This document shows positions 15,316 to 22,558 of a stretch of DNA of 64,000 nt, piece after piece (the first letter of the stretch is position 1; every line of letters starts with the position of its first letter). Origin of the DNA: a virus; the IMG/VR virus record IMGVR_UViG_3300037189_025222, positions 62,001 to 126,000 of that record, one strand, 5' to 3'. The translations under genes were made by a program, and so were the position numbers. A model generated the notes under the pieces. It did not search any database and was not told where the DNA came from. It saw only the letters and a list, made by a program, of their open reading frames with translations.

Positions 15316-15627
15316 ATGCGTTATGCTGATTCCCGCTGTGAGATGATCGAAACTTACCAGCCTGATCACACCTACACCTTTGTCGGCCCGTGCATCGTGA
15401 CCGGCAAGGAGCAGCGTGTCACGGTCAAAGCTCCCGACCTTTTCAAGTATCGGACGGGAGCATATGTTCAGGACGCTTTCCCCTACCTTGATGCCGCTGA
15501 TCGTGAGTTTCTCATGACCGGCATGAGTGCAGAAGGTTGGCTTTTGACCTTCGGTGACGGTGCGGAAGACGATGAAGATTATGAAGATGATTGGGATGAT
15601 GATGGAGAGCTTGGGGATCGGGATTGA
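15316..15627 (+). CDS. Conserved phage protein (YTFVGPCIVTGKEQ family)
   Basis: 103 residues. Blocks HTYTFVGPCIVTGKEQRVTV, LFKYRTGAYVQDAFP and DREFLMTGMSAEGW belong to a family common in phages. The last 20 residues are almost entirely Asp/Glu with Trp and Tyr. Function unknown. Confidence 0.75.
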   Translation: MRYADSRCEMIETYQPDHTYTFVGPCIVTGKEQRVTVKAPDLFKYRTGAYVQDAFPYLDAADREFLMTGMSAEGWLLTFGDGAEDDEDYEDDWDDDGELGDRD

Positions 15628-15667
15628 TTTGTACCCTAACTCTAACTCTACTCCCAAAGGATTATCT

Positions 15668-16129
15668 ATGACAGTTCACGATAAGATGTGCACACCTAGT
15701 GGCTTACAGGAATTGGCAAAAGAATGGTGGGACTGTCTTGTCTCTGATGAGCTAGCTTTGAGCCTAAGTACAGCTTATATAAAAGCAACTGAAGGATTCG
15801 AACCTGAAGCGGGCTCGTTCTCTGTTCCTTGTCTATGCTCCTCCGGCACAGGCCAGATTGTTTGGTTGAAAAACAGAATCAATGATTTGAATCTATTGCC
15901 CGTAGGCGAAGCACGAATGCACGACGATATCCCAGCTGTTACAACAGCTGTATTGCATGTAGGTTTTTTGTCTGTGTTCGAAACAGAAGAAATGGTTTGC
16001 CGATTACGCAACGAGCCTCTACGTCAAAATTGTGAAAACCCAGCAAGGTCGAAGATGTTTGCGACAGCTCAAAAGCAGGATGTGGCTCCGATAGATCGTA
16101 CTGCGTCAATCGTTTCTAGATCAAATTGA
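15668..16129 (+). CDS. Protein of unknown function
   Basis: 153 residues from the ATG at 15668 (CAAAGGATTATCT); the longer upstream frame overlaps the previous gene and element. Contains two Cys (VPCLCSSGTGQIVWLKNRIN) and a mixed fold. Family not recognised. First of four closely packed genes to 16793. Confidence 0.6.
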   Translation: MTVHDKMCTPSGLQELAKEWWDCLVSDELALSLSTAYIKATEGFEPEAGSFSVPCLCSSGTGQIVWLKNRINDLNLLPVGEARMHDDIPAVTTAVLHVGFLSVFETEEMVCRLRNEPLRQNCENPARSKMFATAQKQDVAPIDRTASIVSRSN

Positions 16130-16143
16130 TTTGGGAGTATCAA

Positions 16144-16323
16144 ATGTCAATGAAAGTTTCTGAACTATCTGATTGGATCAAAACTCTTGAAAAAGATGAT
16201 GTAGTCTGGATAGATGAGGGTGGACTAAACCTAGAAACTAAGGATGGAGCCTATCTGGAACTAGGCGGCAAAGTAGAGTTCTACGACGAAGATGATGACC
16301 CAAAAGGATTCTGGAGTAAATAA
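16144..16323 (+). CDS. Small acidic protein of unknown function
   Basis: 59 residues (ATG 16144, or 16150), after GGGAGTATCAA. SELSDWIKTLEKDDVVWIDE then beta strands LETKDGAYLELGGKVEFYDE. The pattern of a helix plus short beta-sheet resembles small phage regulators but is not diagnostic. Confidence 0.6.
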   Translation: MSMKVSELSDWIKTLEKDDVVWIDEGGLNLETKDGAYLELGGKVEFYDEDDDPKGFWSK

Positions 16324-16325
16324 CA

Positions 16326-16484
16326 ATGACTAAGCCTTACTTGGTGATCAAAAACAACTGCGCCATTGGTGTTGTTTTTGCTGGGAGTGAAACCGATGCA
16401 CTCGTTATCGCTTGTGAAGCATATTGCGATGGCGTGACTGTAGAGTTGAGCCGTCAAAGTGGTCTAAGATCAGTAGGAGTATAA
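16326..16484 (+). CDS. 52-residue protein of unknown function
   Basis: ATG at 16326, two bases after the previous stop. Begins MTKPYLVIKNNCAIGVVFAG and ends LSRQSGLRSVGV. No separate ribosome-binding site is obvious apart from sequence inside the preceding gene (GGATTCTGGAGTAAA). The next gene's GGAG (AGTAGGAGTATAACC) lies at its end. Confidence 0.6.
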   Translation: MTKPYLVIKNNCAIGVVFAGSETDALVIACEAYCDGVTVELSRQSGLRSVGV

Positions 16485-16487
16485 CCT

Positions 16488-16793
16488 ATGGAATGGATTA
16501 GTTTTTTCGGGCCACGTCGTCCAATCAACGGACAAAAGATTTTCTATTACGGTGAGTGCATCGGTGTTTGGAGCGGAAATTACAGCTTAGACTGGAATGA
16601 TCCAGTTAGCCCCCATCGGATAATTTGTGGGGAAAAAAGCAATGATGAAGTCTTAGCCGAATATGGTTTGAACAATCTGACTATGATTGTAGACCGTATG
16701 GATGCACCGTGGTGGATGCCTGACGAGGGACAGGAAAAGCCCAAAAAGCCAGAAACCGACTACCCAAAGGATTATCCAAGTCGAGAGGGCTAA
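16488..16793 (+). CDS. Trp-rich protein of unknown function
   Basis: 101 residues. N-terminal WISFFGPRRPINGQKIFYYG and GVWSGNYSLDW, then MDAPWWMPDE; the tail is Lys/Pro/Glu-rich and probably disordered. This start pattern (W-I-S-x-x-x-R-x-P-x-x-G-Q-x-I) is that of DUF551-type phage proteins, an assignment by pattern only. Confidence 0.6.
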   Translation: MEWISFFGPRRPINGQKIFYYGECIGVWSGNYSLDWNDPVSPHRIICGEKSNDEVLAEYGLNNLTMIVDRMDAPWWMPDEGQEKPKKPETDYPKDYPSREG

Positions 16794-16881
16794 ATAAAAC
16801 CATTGTACCCTAAAAGGTCGTTACCCCATTTGCACTTGAACGACTAATTCCTAAAATCTAAAATATAAGGGGAGAATAAAA

Positions 16882-17082
16882 ATGCAAAAGTTTATTTTTA
16901 CAAACGTGAAGATCGAATACTTTGATTGTGAATGCTGCAAAGGTATGAAACCACCAGCAACCACAGTTTCAGAAGGGCCATTTGAGATAATGGCTCCAAT
17001 TGGCATCAAACCAGAAAACATCGTAAATGAGTTTTTTGGCGAGCCGGGACGAGTCATTGATTTCGAATGTCAAATTACCTAA
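16882..17082 (+). CDS. Small Cys-containing protein of unknown function
   Basis: 66 residues, ATG after AAGGGGAGAATAAAA. FDCECCKGMKPP near the N-terminus could bind metal together with the late Cys (DFECQIT). Function unknown. Ends before a strong terminator. Confidence 0.6.
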   Translation: MQKFIFTNVKIEYFDCECCKGMKPPATTVSEGPFEIMAPIGIKPENIVNEFFGEPGRVIDFECQIT

Positions 17083-17105
17083 TTCATCATTATTGACATT
17101 CAAGC

Positions 17106-17143
17106 AGACCCTTGAGATAAATCTCAGGGGTCTATTTTTATTT
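17106..17143 (+). terminator. Intrinsic terminator merging into an element
   Basis: AGACCCTTGAGAT (17106-17118) pairs with ATCTCAGGGGTCT (17121-17133), followed by ATTTTTATTT which is the start of the element at 17141. Confidence 0.9.
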
Positions 17144-17162
17144 GTACCCTAAGGAGAATATC

Positions 17163-17456
17163 ATGTACAAACTATTTATCGATGATGTTCGTGACGCCCC
17201 GGATAGCCTCTGGACGGTGTGCAGATCATCACATCAGGCTATTGAGCATATCAAGATTTATGGTATGCCAGCCCTTATCAGCTTTGACCATGACTTGGGC
17301 GGAGAAGACACCACCATGCTTTTCCTCCGTAGACTTGTGAACGAGCTTTGGGACGGTAAAACACCACCACCCAATTACAGAGTTCATTCTGCGAATCCTG
17401 TTGGCAGCGAAAATATCAAAAGCTTTATGGAGAGTTGGAAAAAGTCGATTGAATAA
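17163..17456 (+). CDS. Cyclic-phosphate-processing receiver-domain protein (cREC-like)
   Basis: 97 residues from the ATG at 17163. YKLFIDDVRDAPDSLWTVCR at the N-terminus, PALISFDHDLGGEDTT (about 35-50) and YRVHSANPVGSENIK near the C-terminus match the receiver-like family predicted to act on cyclic phosphates: DD-x-R, S-F-D-H-D-L-G and H-S-x-N-P-x-G. Substrate not established. In a phage it could act on host signalling or RNA-end cyclic phosphates (inference). Confidence 0.8.
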   Translation: MYKLFIDDVRDAPDSLWTVCRSSHQAIEHIKIYGMPALISFDHDLGGEDTTMLFLRRLVNELWDGKTPPPNYRVHSANPVGSENIKSFMESWKKSIE

Positions 17457-17473
17457 ACTCTAAGGAGAGAGAA

Positions 17474-17557
17474 ATGTCTAAGTTGACTCTTGGCGATAAG
17501 ATTCTTTTCACTGCGTGTTTTATTGCTGGCTGTTTTGTTGTTTATCTAATCAACTAA
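17474..17557 (+). CDS. 27-residue membrane peptide
   Basis: ATG 17474 after AAGGAGAGAGAA. Encodes MSKLTLGDKILFTACFIAGC then FVVYLIN: one hydrophobic span. Tightly packed between 17163 and 17566 genes, each with its own ribosome-binding site. Confidence 0.6.
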   Translation: MSKLTLGDKILFTACFIAGCFVVYLIN

Positions 17558-17565
17558 GGAATAAA

Positions 17566-17832
17566 ATGACTGAGCTTTTTACCGACATTGCTATTGTTGT
17601 TATGTATCTTGGAACTGCTTTGGCGCTTTGTGCATTTGTTGGAATTGTTCTTCGGGTTGGTGATTTGGGATTTTGGTGCTTTGGGAAACTTGACGAATAT
17701 CTGCAAGATAGGCATTTTGAGAAGCTCAGGAAGTCTTGGGAAAAGAATTGTACCCTAAAAGATTGTTCTAAACCCCAACGGAGTTCTTATGTCAATTCAT
17801 ATAACCAACTTTGTTCGACGCCAGACTGCTGA
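17566..17832 (+). CDS. Small membrane protein with element read-through
   Basis: 88 residues from the ATG at 17566 (CTAAGGAATAAA). Residues 6-30 (TDIAIVVMYLGTALALCAFV) span the membrane, followed by a charged cytoplasmic part. The frame passes through the element at 17747 (NCTL) and overlaps the next gene by 44 bases, so the last 25 residues may be non-functional run-on. Confidence 0.6.
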   Translation: MTELFTDIAIVVMYLGTALALCAFVGIVLRVGDLGFWCFGKLDEYLQDRHFEKLRKSWEKNCTLKDCSKPQRSSYVNSYNQLCSTPDC

Positions 17833-18346
17833 AAGCCATTTCTCGCATTGGACGATCAGTGACGAGGAACTTATCTTTTGTGTTAGCCAGAACATGGACA
17901 GGGCTCATAAGGGATACCGGGATGGAGTTATTCTTGTCCCGATTAGTCCCGAAGGCTTTTTCAGTGCTGTGGCTGAATTGCAGATCAATGACACTCTGAA
18001 TGGTTCTTTTTCTTGCCGTCGAGCTGGCGAGGAACCACGAAAAAGTGTCTTTATGATTGGTGAGAAGGTTCCCGCCCAAACAGTCTGGGTTGTTTTATAC
18101 GCTCATCACGTTCTTGCTGAAAAGAATGAAAACGAGAGCGATGCCGATTATGAAATTGTGAGCATCAACACCAGTCCTAGTGTTGATCAAAAGCCTGCTC
18201 CTATGCCGCCGGAAACGCTTATTGCTAATCACTTTGAGCTTTCTGGGGGAACTGCAACAAATATGACCGATAGCGAGTTTGTTGCATCGCTGCGTGAAAG
18301 TGTGATGTATTGGAAAGATAAAGTTCAGGTTCAGCCTAACCTCTAA
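17789..18346 (+). CDS. DUF3228-like protein
   Basis: 185 residues, ATG after ACGGAGTTCTT. Recognisable DUF3228 features: FVRRQTAESHF near the start, PISPEGFFSAVAELQ, SFSCRRAGEEPRK and a C-terminal FELSGGTATNMTD region with MTDSEFVASLRESVMYWKDK. Length matches the family. Function unknown. Confidence 0.75.
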   Translation: MSIHITNFVRRQTAESHFSHWTISDEELIFCVSQNMDRAHKGYRDGVILVPISPEGFFSAVAELQINDTLNGSFSCRRAGEEPRKSVFMIGEKVPAQTVWVVLYAHHVLAEKNENESDADYEIVSINTSPSVDQKPAPMPPETLIANHFELSGGTATNMTDSEFVASLRESVMYWKDKVQVQPNL

Positions 18347-18355
18347 AGGAATAAC

Positions 18356-18628
18356 ATGAGAAGCACAACATTGCCTCTTTTTGAAAAGTGGTACGCAACA
18401 GCAACACCAGAGCAAATTGAGTTTGTTGATCAGGTTTATGCTATTTGTGAAGAAAACTACGAAAAGGGTGGAGATAGAATTGTTGAGTGCTATGGGCCAG
18501 AGGAAATCATCGAAGATTTCAATACAATAGCTGAAGTTCGAGAGCACTGCAATTTGATGGTTGAGCAAGAGCTAAATGCCCGTTGGGGCGAAGATGATGA
18601 CCCAGAGTTGAGTCGTGGCAAGTGGTGA
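18356..18628 (+). CDS. Small acidic helical protein
   Basis: 90 residues, 10 bases after the previous stop, with AAAGGAATAAC. Helical throughout (IEFVDQVYAICEENYEKGG; TIAEVREHCNLMVEQELNAR). Function unknown. Confidence 0.6.
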   Translation: MRSTTLPLFEKWYATATPEQIEFVDQVYAICEENYEKGGDRIVECYGPEEIIEDFNTIAEVREHCNLMVEQELNARWGEDDDPELSRGKW

Positions 18629-18686
18629 GTTCTAAATAAATTGTACCCTAACAGGTTGTTCCGAATCACCCCTAACGGAGACAATC

Positions 18687-19250
18687 ATGTCTTACGAGAA
18701 CGCTCCCCAGACGATTATGCTGGCGACCAATTGCTGCTGCTGTGGTCGTCCGCTTTGCGATGCCATCTCTGTTGAGCTTGGTATCGGCCCGGAGTGCCGT
18801 GGTGGAAACAACGGTACTCTGACCGAGGAGCAGCGGCGTGAGTGCAACCAGCTTACACATGCTGCTGCCCTTGCGGCTCAGGAAGGAAAGATCGAAAACG
18901 TCCGATGGTGTTCGGAAGCTATTCGTGAGCTTGGCTTGCCAGAGCTTGCGGATAAGGTGGCTCACCGCTTTGTGAATGCAGAGCGGACGGCGAAGATCAC
19001 CATTCGGATGGAGGACGGTATGCTCCTCGTCACTACGCCTTACAAGCGTTCGATGAAGGATGAGTTTACCGCCGCTTGGCGTAATGTCCCCGGTCGGCGG
19101 TGGGTTAGCCGGAAGCGGTGCAATGCGGTGCCTGTGAGCAGCAAGCCCCACTTGTGGGCTTTGCTCAAGCGGTTCTTCCCCGGCGAGTTCGGCATGGGCC
19201 CGAATGGGGTGTTCAGGGTTCCTGCCGAAAGCAAGAACGCCGCCGCATAG
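18687..19250 (+). CDS. Zinc-finger (DUF6011-like) protein with HARP-like C-terminal region
   Basis: 187 residues. N-terminal MLATNCCCCGRPLCDAISVE and GIGPECRGG form the DUF6011-type zinc ribbon. The C-terminal half (ITIRMEDGMLLVTTPYKRSM, AAWRNVPGRRWVSRKRCNAV, then PHLWALLKRFFPGEFG) has the W-x-x-V-P-G-R-x-W pattern seen in HARP/SMARCAL1-type DNA-annealing segments. A single-strand or junction DNA role is inference. Followed by a long perfect hairpin. Confidence 0.75.
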   Translation: MSYENAPQTIMLATNCCCCGRPLCDAISVELGIGPECRGGNNGTLTEEQRRECNQLTHAAALAAQEGKIENVRWCSEAIRELGLPELADKVAHRFVNAERTAKITIRMEDGMLLVTTPYKRSMKDEFTAAWRNVPGRRWVSRKRCNAVPVSSKPHLWALLKRFFPGEFGMGPNGVFRVPAESKNAAA

Positions 19251-19255
19251 CATCC

Positions 19256-19294
19256 AAACGGGGCGGGAGTGAAAATAATCCTCCCGCCCCGTTT
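19256..19294 (+). terminator. GC-rich hairpin after the 18687 gene
   Basis: AAACGGGGCGGGAG (19256-19269) pairs perfectly with CTCCCGCCCCGTTT (19281-19294). Little T tract follows, so it may end transcription weakly or protect the mRNA 3' end. Confidence 0.7.
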
Positions 19295-19334
19295 GTGATA
19301 AGTGATAAATCCCTTTACTCTTCTTTTGTGAATA

Positions 19335-19508
19335 ATGGAAAATATAAATTCTGTAGATACGATCAAAGAAATTGCAAGCCGTTTTTCTTGTATTCCCTTG
19401 AATGATATGACTTTTGCCGAAAAGGACGTAGCAAATCTTTTGCTTGAAAAAGGATTTCTAACAATCGGTATAGATCATTGCGGTAAAAGAGTTTTTCATA
19501 CTCTATAA
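19335..19508 (+). CDS. 57-residue protein of unknown function
   Basis: ATG at 19335 without a good Shine-Dalgarno sequence. Encodes a helical protein (SVDTIKEIASRF; FAEKDVANLLLEKGF). Its codons are more A+T-rich than its neighbours. Not preceded by an element. Confidence 0.45.
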   Translation: MENINSVDTIKEIASRFSCIPLNDMTFAEKDVANLLLEKGFLTIGIDHCGKRVFHTL

Positions 19509-19556
19509 AATAATTGTACCCTAGAAAGTTGTTCGATCCCACTCAAAGGAGTTGAC

Positions 19557-19682
19557 ATGGATCCCAACTACGACTTCTTTCTGGACTTCACGCAGGACTT
19601 GCAGAACGACGCAGAGTATAACGCTTGGCTCGACGAGCAGGAGCTTTACTCGCAACAGCAGGAAATGCCCGAAGACTTCTAA
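19557..19682 (+). CDS. 41-residue acidic protein
   Basis: ATG after CAAAGGAGTTGAC, 34 bases after the element at 19513. Begins MDPNYDFFLDFTQDLQNDAE and ends QQEMPEDF. Strongly negative, which would suit a DNA-mimic or inhibitor, but nothing proves this. Confidence 0.6.
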   Translation: MDPNYDFFLDFTQDLQNDAEYNAWLDEQELYSQQQEMPEDF

Positions 19683-19708
19683 TTTCCTTCTAACCAACGG
19701 AGCTTTAC

Positions 19709-19778
19709 CAGTGGTGTAAATACGAGGTTTTGGCGACAAGAGCCTCATCCAAGTCGCCCTAGGGCAGTCAGGCCACTG
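19709..19778 (+). ncRNA. Compact pseudoknot RNA candidate
   Basis: CAGTGG 19709-19714 pairs with CCACTG 19773-19778. Inside, GAGG 19724-19727 pairs with CCTC 19743-19746 and GGCGAC 19732-19737 with GTCGCC 19753-19758; these two helices interleave as an H-type pseudoknot. A palindrome GCCCTAGGGC follows at 19756-19765. It is preceded by CCAACGGAG, as if it had a normal leader, but no ORF follows (GTG GTG TAA). The next element is at 19794. Confidence 0.6.
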
Positions 19779-19842
19779 TCCTAGATTGTTTTTATTGTAC
19801 CCTAGTAAGTTGTTCAATCCCAACCATCAACCGGAGCTAACC

Positions 19843-19998
19843 ATGACCAGCTTTCTTCTGACTGTGAGCAGCTTTCTCGTTTCTGCCGCCCAAACGCCCT
19901 ATCTGGACGGCTACTTTGCTGGTGCTGTGGCTATCGCCGTAACGATTGCGGTGAATGCTATTGTCATTGACTGCATCTACCGCTTCGGTACAAAGTAA
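19843..19998 (+). CDS. 51-residue membrane protein
   Basis: ATG at 19843 after CCGGAGCTAACC. Two hydrophobic stretches: SFLLTVSSFLVSAAQ (signal-like or first span) and GAVAIAVTIAVNAIVIDCIY (second span). Could be a small inner-membrane protein; no family recognised. Confidence 0.65.
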   Translation: MTSFLLTVSSFLVSAAQTPYLDGYFAGAVAIAVTIAVNAIVIDCIYRFGTK

Positions 19999-20046
19999 TT
20001 TGTACCCTATAGAAGTGTTCAATCCTAACCCCAACGGAGTTTCACG

Positions 20047-20391
20047 ATGAAGTGCATTAGCAATACTTTGGTGATTACTGCCGATATTTGGGAAGATCCG
20101 GGTGACTACCCTAATTCCCTTGCCGGTGGCCCGCTTCCCAGCCACTCTTACATTGAATCCAGCGGTGAACTGGTGCTGGAAGCTGAGAATAACGAGGAAC
20201 TCGAAAGTTTCGACGCCCTAAACGATTGGTTCTCTGACTGGATTCATTGTGGTGCAGAGGCCAGCACTATAGGTGCATACGTTGATGTCCCCAGTTATTG
20301 GCATATTGACTGGGAGTTCAAAGTGGAGGGAAACATTCTCACCGTGACGGTCGGTGATGATTGTGAAGCTAACGAGCCAGATTATGATTAA
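20047..20391 (+). CDS. Protein of unknown function
   Basis: 114 residues, ATG after CAACGGAGTTTCACG. Very acidic, beta-rich (YIESSGELVLEAENNEELES; WEFKVEGNILTVTVGDDCEA). Its TAA is followed directly by the element at 20391. Confidence 0.65.
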   Translation: MKCISNTLVITADIWEDPGDYPNSLAGGPLPSHSYIESSGELVLEAENNEELESFDALNDWFSDWIHCGAEASTIGAYVDVPSYWHIDWEFKVEGNILTVTVGDDCEANEPDYD

Positions 20392-20438
20392 TTGTACCCT
20401 AACAGGTTGTTCTGATTTCCTCTAAAACGGAGAGACAA

Positions 20439-20597
20439 ATGAACTGTTGGAAAAAGGCGTGGAATTGCTGCCTCAAAAACAAGGGCAGTGCAAAGGGCCG
20501 CAAAGAACTCAAGCGGGCCAACCATCGTGCCAACCGCCGTGTCGGTAAGAAGCTGGATAATGTTCACATTCGTCTGAACGGCTGGGACGTTATCTAA
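20439..20597 (+). CDS. 52-residue highly basic protein
   Basis: ATG at 20439 after ACGGAGAGACAA. Encodes WKKAWNCCLKNKGSAKGRKE, then RANHRANRRVGKKLD and a closing RLNGWDVI. The Arg/Lys/Asn-rich helix suggests RNA or DNA binding. The K-R-A-N-R-R and R-L-x-G-W-D-V pattern recurs in small phage proteins I have seen, without known function. Confidence 0.65.
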   Translation: MNCWKKAWNCCLKNKGSAKGRKELKRANHRANRRVGKKLDNVHIRLNGWDVI

Positions 20598-20646
20598 AAT
20601 TGTACCCTAACAAGTTGTTCGATCCTCACCCCAACGGAGAATGACC

Positions 20647-20955
20647 ATGGCAATGTGCGAAGACTTCCCTTGTTGCGGACACGAGCCGGGATGCTGCCCC
20701 CGGTTCGATGAGAGCGGTCGGCAGTTGGATATGGTCTGCACTTGCGGTGCCAGACTGCCGGTTCACAATCGGTACAGTATTTGCGACCGTTGCCTTCGCA
20801 TGGACGAAGACGGTTGCTATGACGACGATTGTGAAACCTACGATGACGATGACTGCGAGGAAGACGACTGTGACGATGCCGATTGCGGTATCGAAGATCA
20901 GTTCCTCGACAGTTTCATGGAAGACCGCCTCAGTGGCGGCTTTTGTGAAGAATGA
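20647..20955 (+). CDS. Cys-rich zinc protein with Asp/Cys-rich tail
   Basis: 102 residues from the ATG at 20647 (upstream ATG 20641 overlaps the CGGAGA leader). CEDFPCCGHEPGCCP, VCTCGARLPV and YSICDRCLRMDED supply several Cys pairs for one or two zinc sites. Residues 55-85 are almost all Asp, Glu and Cys (CETYDDDDCEEDDCDDADC). The acidic tail could mimic nucleic acid; inference. Confidence 0.7.
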   Translation: MAMCEDFPCCGHEPGCCPRFDESGRQLDMVCTCGARLPVHNRYSICDRCLRMDEDGCYDDDCETYDDDDCEEDDCDDADCGIEDQFLDSFMEDRLSGGFCEE

Positions 20956-20958
20956 AAC

Positions 20959-21003
20959 ACGGTTGCCGGGGCGGGTTGAGACTAACTCCCCGCCCCGGCC
21001 CGT
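20959..21003 (+). terminator. Repeated terminator-like module, copy 1
   Basis: ACGG-TT-GCCGGGGCGGG pairs with CCCGCCCCGGC-CCGT. Near-identical modules lie at 23920-23965 and 26168-26213, each right after a stop codon in the context TGAACACGGTTGCC or similar and followed by TTGGGG or TTAGGG. Repetition of one hairpin supports shuffling of intergenic parts. Confidence 0.75.
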
Positions 21004-21030
21004 TGGGGCTTTCAAACAAGGAGACAAGTA

Positions 21031-21246
21031 ATGTCTGTATATTTCAACAAGCAAATGGCTAATCTTATCAACGTCTATGTCAAGTGTCCTACCAGTGGTC
21101 GAACGCTGGACGCAGATAGGCACGATGACAAAGTATTGTGCAACTGCCCAGAGGCTATGAGCCGGGGCGGTACCCATATTGTTTCAAAGTGTGAACCGTC
21201 AACGGTCGAACAGTTCATGGTAGAAAACAATTTTACAGAGAACTAA
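21031..21246 (+). CDS. Small Cys-containing protein
   Basis: 71 residues, ATG after AAGGAGACAAGTA. VYVKCPTSGRTLDADRHDDK and VLCNCPEAMSRGG plus SKCEP suggest a zinc site. Function unknown. No element directly before it: it shares the 20647 gene's cassette, separated by the repeated hairpin. Confidence 0.65.
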   Translation: MSVYFNKQMANLINVYVKCPTSGRTLDADRHDDKVLCNCPEAMSRGGTHIVSKCEPSTVEQFMVENNFTEN

Positions 21247-21255
21247 AACCCACCT

Positions 21256-21293
21256 TAGGGTACAAATAAAGTAATTAAAATAATTGTACCCTA
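21256..21293. repeat. Inverted pair of the 11-base element
   Basis: TAGGGTACAAA at 21256-21266 faces ATTGTACCCTA at 21283-21293 across an A+T-only spacer. As DNA it is a divergent pair; as RNA it could form a 10-bp hairpin. Similar pairs are at 24215-24260, 25630-25666, 25805-25829 and 26741-26779. Confidence 0.8.
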
Positions 21294-21329
21294 GAAAAGT
21301 GTTCGATAACCCCCAACGGAGAATCCCTC

Positions 21330-21560
21330 ATGCCAGTCGAAGTTCACACCAGCGGTTCTGTTTCTTATACCGGTGAAGACGGCGTAGCTCTTTTCCGTCT
21401 CATTACTCTTCACTCTGCCCTGCGCCTTCAGGCCACCACCGGCATGAAAGCGTCAAGGATCAGTGCTGTGGCTTGTGCCAAGCGACTTGGCTATACAGGC
21501 CGCACCGCAAAGGCTCTGCTTGCAGACATCGAACGGAAGCACCCTGAGCTGAAGAAGTAA
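21330..21560 (+). CDS. Conserved small phage protein
   Basis: 76 residues, ATG after AACGGAGAATCCCTC. Middle LFRLITLHSALRLQATTGMK followed by CAKRLGYTGRTAKALLADIE is a conserved small-phage-protein pattern (A-L-x-x-x-x-x-T-G-M-K). Helical and basic at the end; function unknown. Confidence 0.7.
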   Translation: MPVEVHTSGSVSYTGEDGVALFRLITLHSALRLQATTGMKASRISAVACAKRLGYTGRTAKALLADIERKHPELKK

Positions 21561-21605
21561 ATTGTACCCTAGTTAATCGTTCGACACCCCCAACAAGAGG
21601 ATGCA

Positions 21606-21809
21606 ATGAGTAACATCGAAGACAAGATGGAAGCAATCGAAAAGTGGCGCAATGACAATTTGTGCTTTCTCGACGGCCAGCCTGCAAAGATTGTGGGTTG
21701 GAAAGAAAAGTTTCCAATCGTGAGCCAAATCGACGGCCCTCTTGCTTTTGAGTGGTCGTGGGCCGCTGTCAACAGGATCATGTCCGGTGATCGACAGTTC
21801 AAGAGCTAG
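21606..21809 (+). CDS. Small protein of unknown function
   Basis: 67 residues, ATG after AAGAGGATGCA. Contains NLCFLDGQPAKIVGWKEKFP then FEWSWAAVNRIM; looks like a small beta-rich fold such as phage proteins with a G-x-P-A-x-I-V-G core. Function unknown. Confidence 0.65.
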   Translation: MSNIEDKMEAIEKWRNDNLCFLDGQPAKIVGWKEKFPIVSQIDGPLAFEWSWAAVNRIMSGDRQFKS

Positions 21810-21857
21810 ATCATTTGTACCCTATTAAAGCGTTCAACACCCCAACGGAGAATGATC

Positions 21858-22184
21858 ATGGAATACACCGAAGCCCTCAAAGTTCTTGGCAAGCGTGATT
21901 CGAAGAAAGTCGGAAACAACACCTACATGATCCGGCTGGGTTCGGACATCGGTATTCGACTTCACAACACCGTTGTGGTGACCATCCATCCCGACAATAC
22001 CTACACACTCAATAGCGGTGGATGGCAGACAGTGACAACAAAGGATCGGATCAACCAGTATTCACCGGTTCGTGTGTATCAATCAAAAAGCGTTTGGTAT
22101 GTCGGTCAAGGCGAGCTGTTTTACGACAACATGAAAGTCGGTGTCGTTTGCGGTGAGCCGCTAGCTTTAGGAATTGTACCCTAG
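21858..22184 (+). CDS. Conserved phage protein ending in element-encoded Ile-Val-Pro
   Basis: 108 residues from the ATG at 21858 (a second at 21852 crowds the CGGAG). Conserved blocks LGKRDSKKVGNNTYMIRLG, DIGIRLHNTVVVTIHPDNTY and LNSGGWQTVTTKDRINQYSP, common in phages; function unknown. The final GIVP and TAG are the element at 22173. Confidence 0.75.
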   Translation: MEYTEALKVLGKRDSKKVGNNTYMIRLGSDIGIRLHNTVVVTIHPDNTYTLNSGGWQTVTTKDRINQYSPVRVYQSKSVWYVGQGELFYDNMKVGVVCGEPLALGIVP

Positions 22185-22223
22185 TAGGTTGTGTAACCAC
22201 CCCCAACGGAGTTGTGAAAAAAC

Positions 22224-22505
22224 ATGATGAACTACAGCGGTTGTAACAGCTGGATCTACATCTACGCCATCGGTGGCAATTGGAACCCCGGCCCCAGCGG
22301 TGACGAGTTCGTGGGCTGTGCCTACGACGCCTCCACTGCCCTCAGCCTGCTCGACTTGGTCGAGTTGAAGGGTGGCTATGCCGTCAGCCTGCACGGTGAC
22401 AACCTGCATACGCTCAATGCCGTCAGCGGCGAGTGTGGTGTGCGGGAAGCCCGTATCATGTTCAAGCTCTGGAAAGAGAAAGAGGCGGTCGTTGTCGCTG
22501 GGTAA
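22224..22505 (+). CDS. Protein of unknown function
   Basis: 93 or 94 residues from paired ATGs at 22224/22227; the CGGAG lies about 13 bases upstream, longer than usual here. Trp/Tyr/Gly-rich start (YSGCNSWIYIYAIGGNWNPG) and a helical C-terminus (ARIMFKLWKEKEAVVV). Family not recognised. Confidence 0.65.
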   Translation: MMNYSGCNSWIYIYAIGGNWNPGPSGDEFVGCAYDASTALSLLDLVELKGGYAVSLHGDNLHTLNAVSGECGVREARIMFKLWKEKEAVVVAG

Positions 22506-22558
22506 CAATAAATAAATTGTACCCTAAAAGAGTGTTCGATCCCAACGGAGAAGCGATC

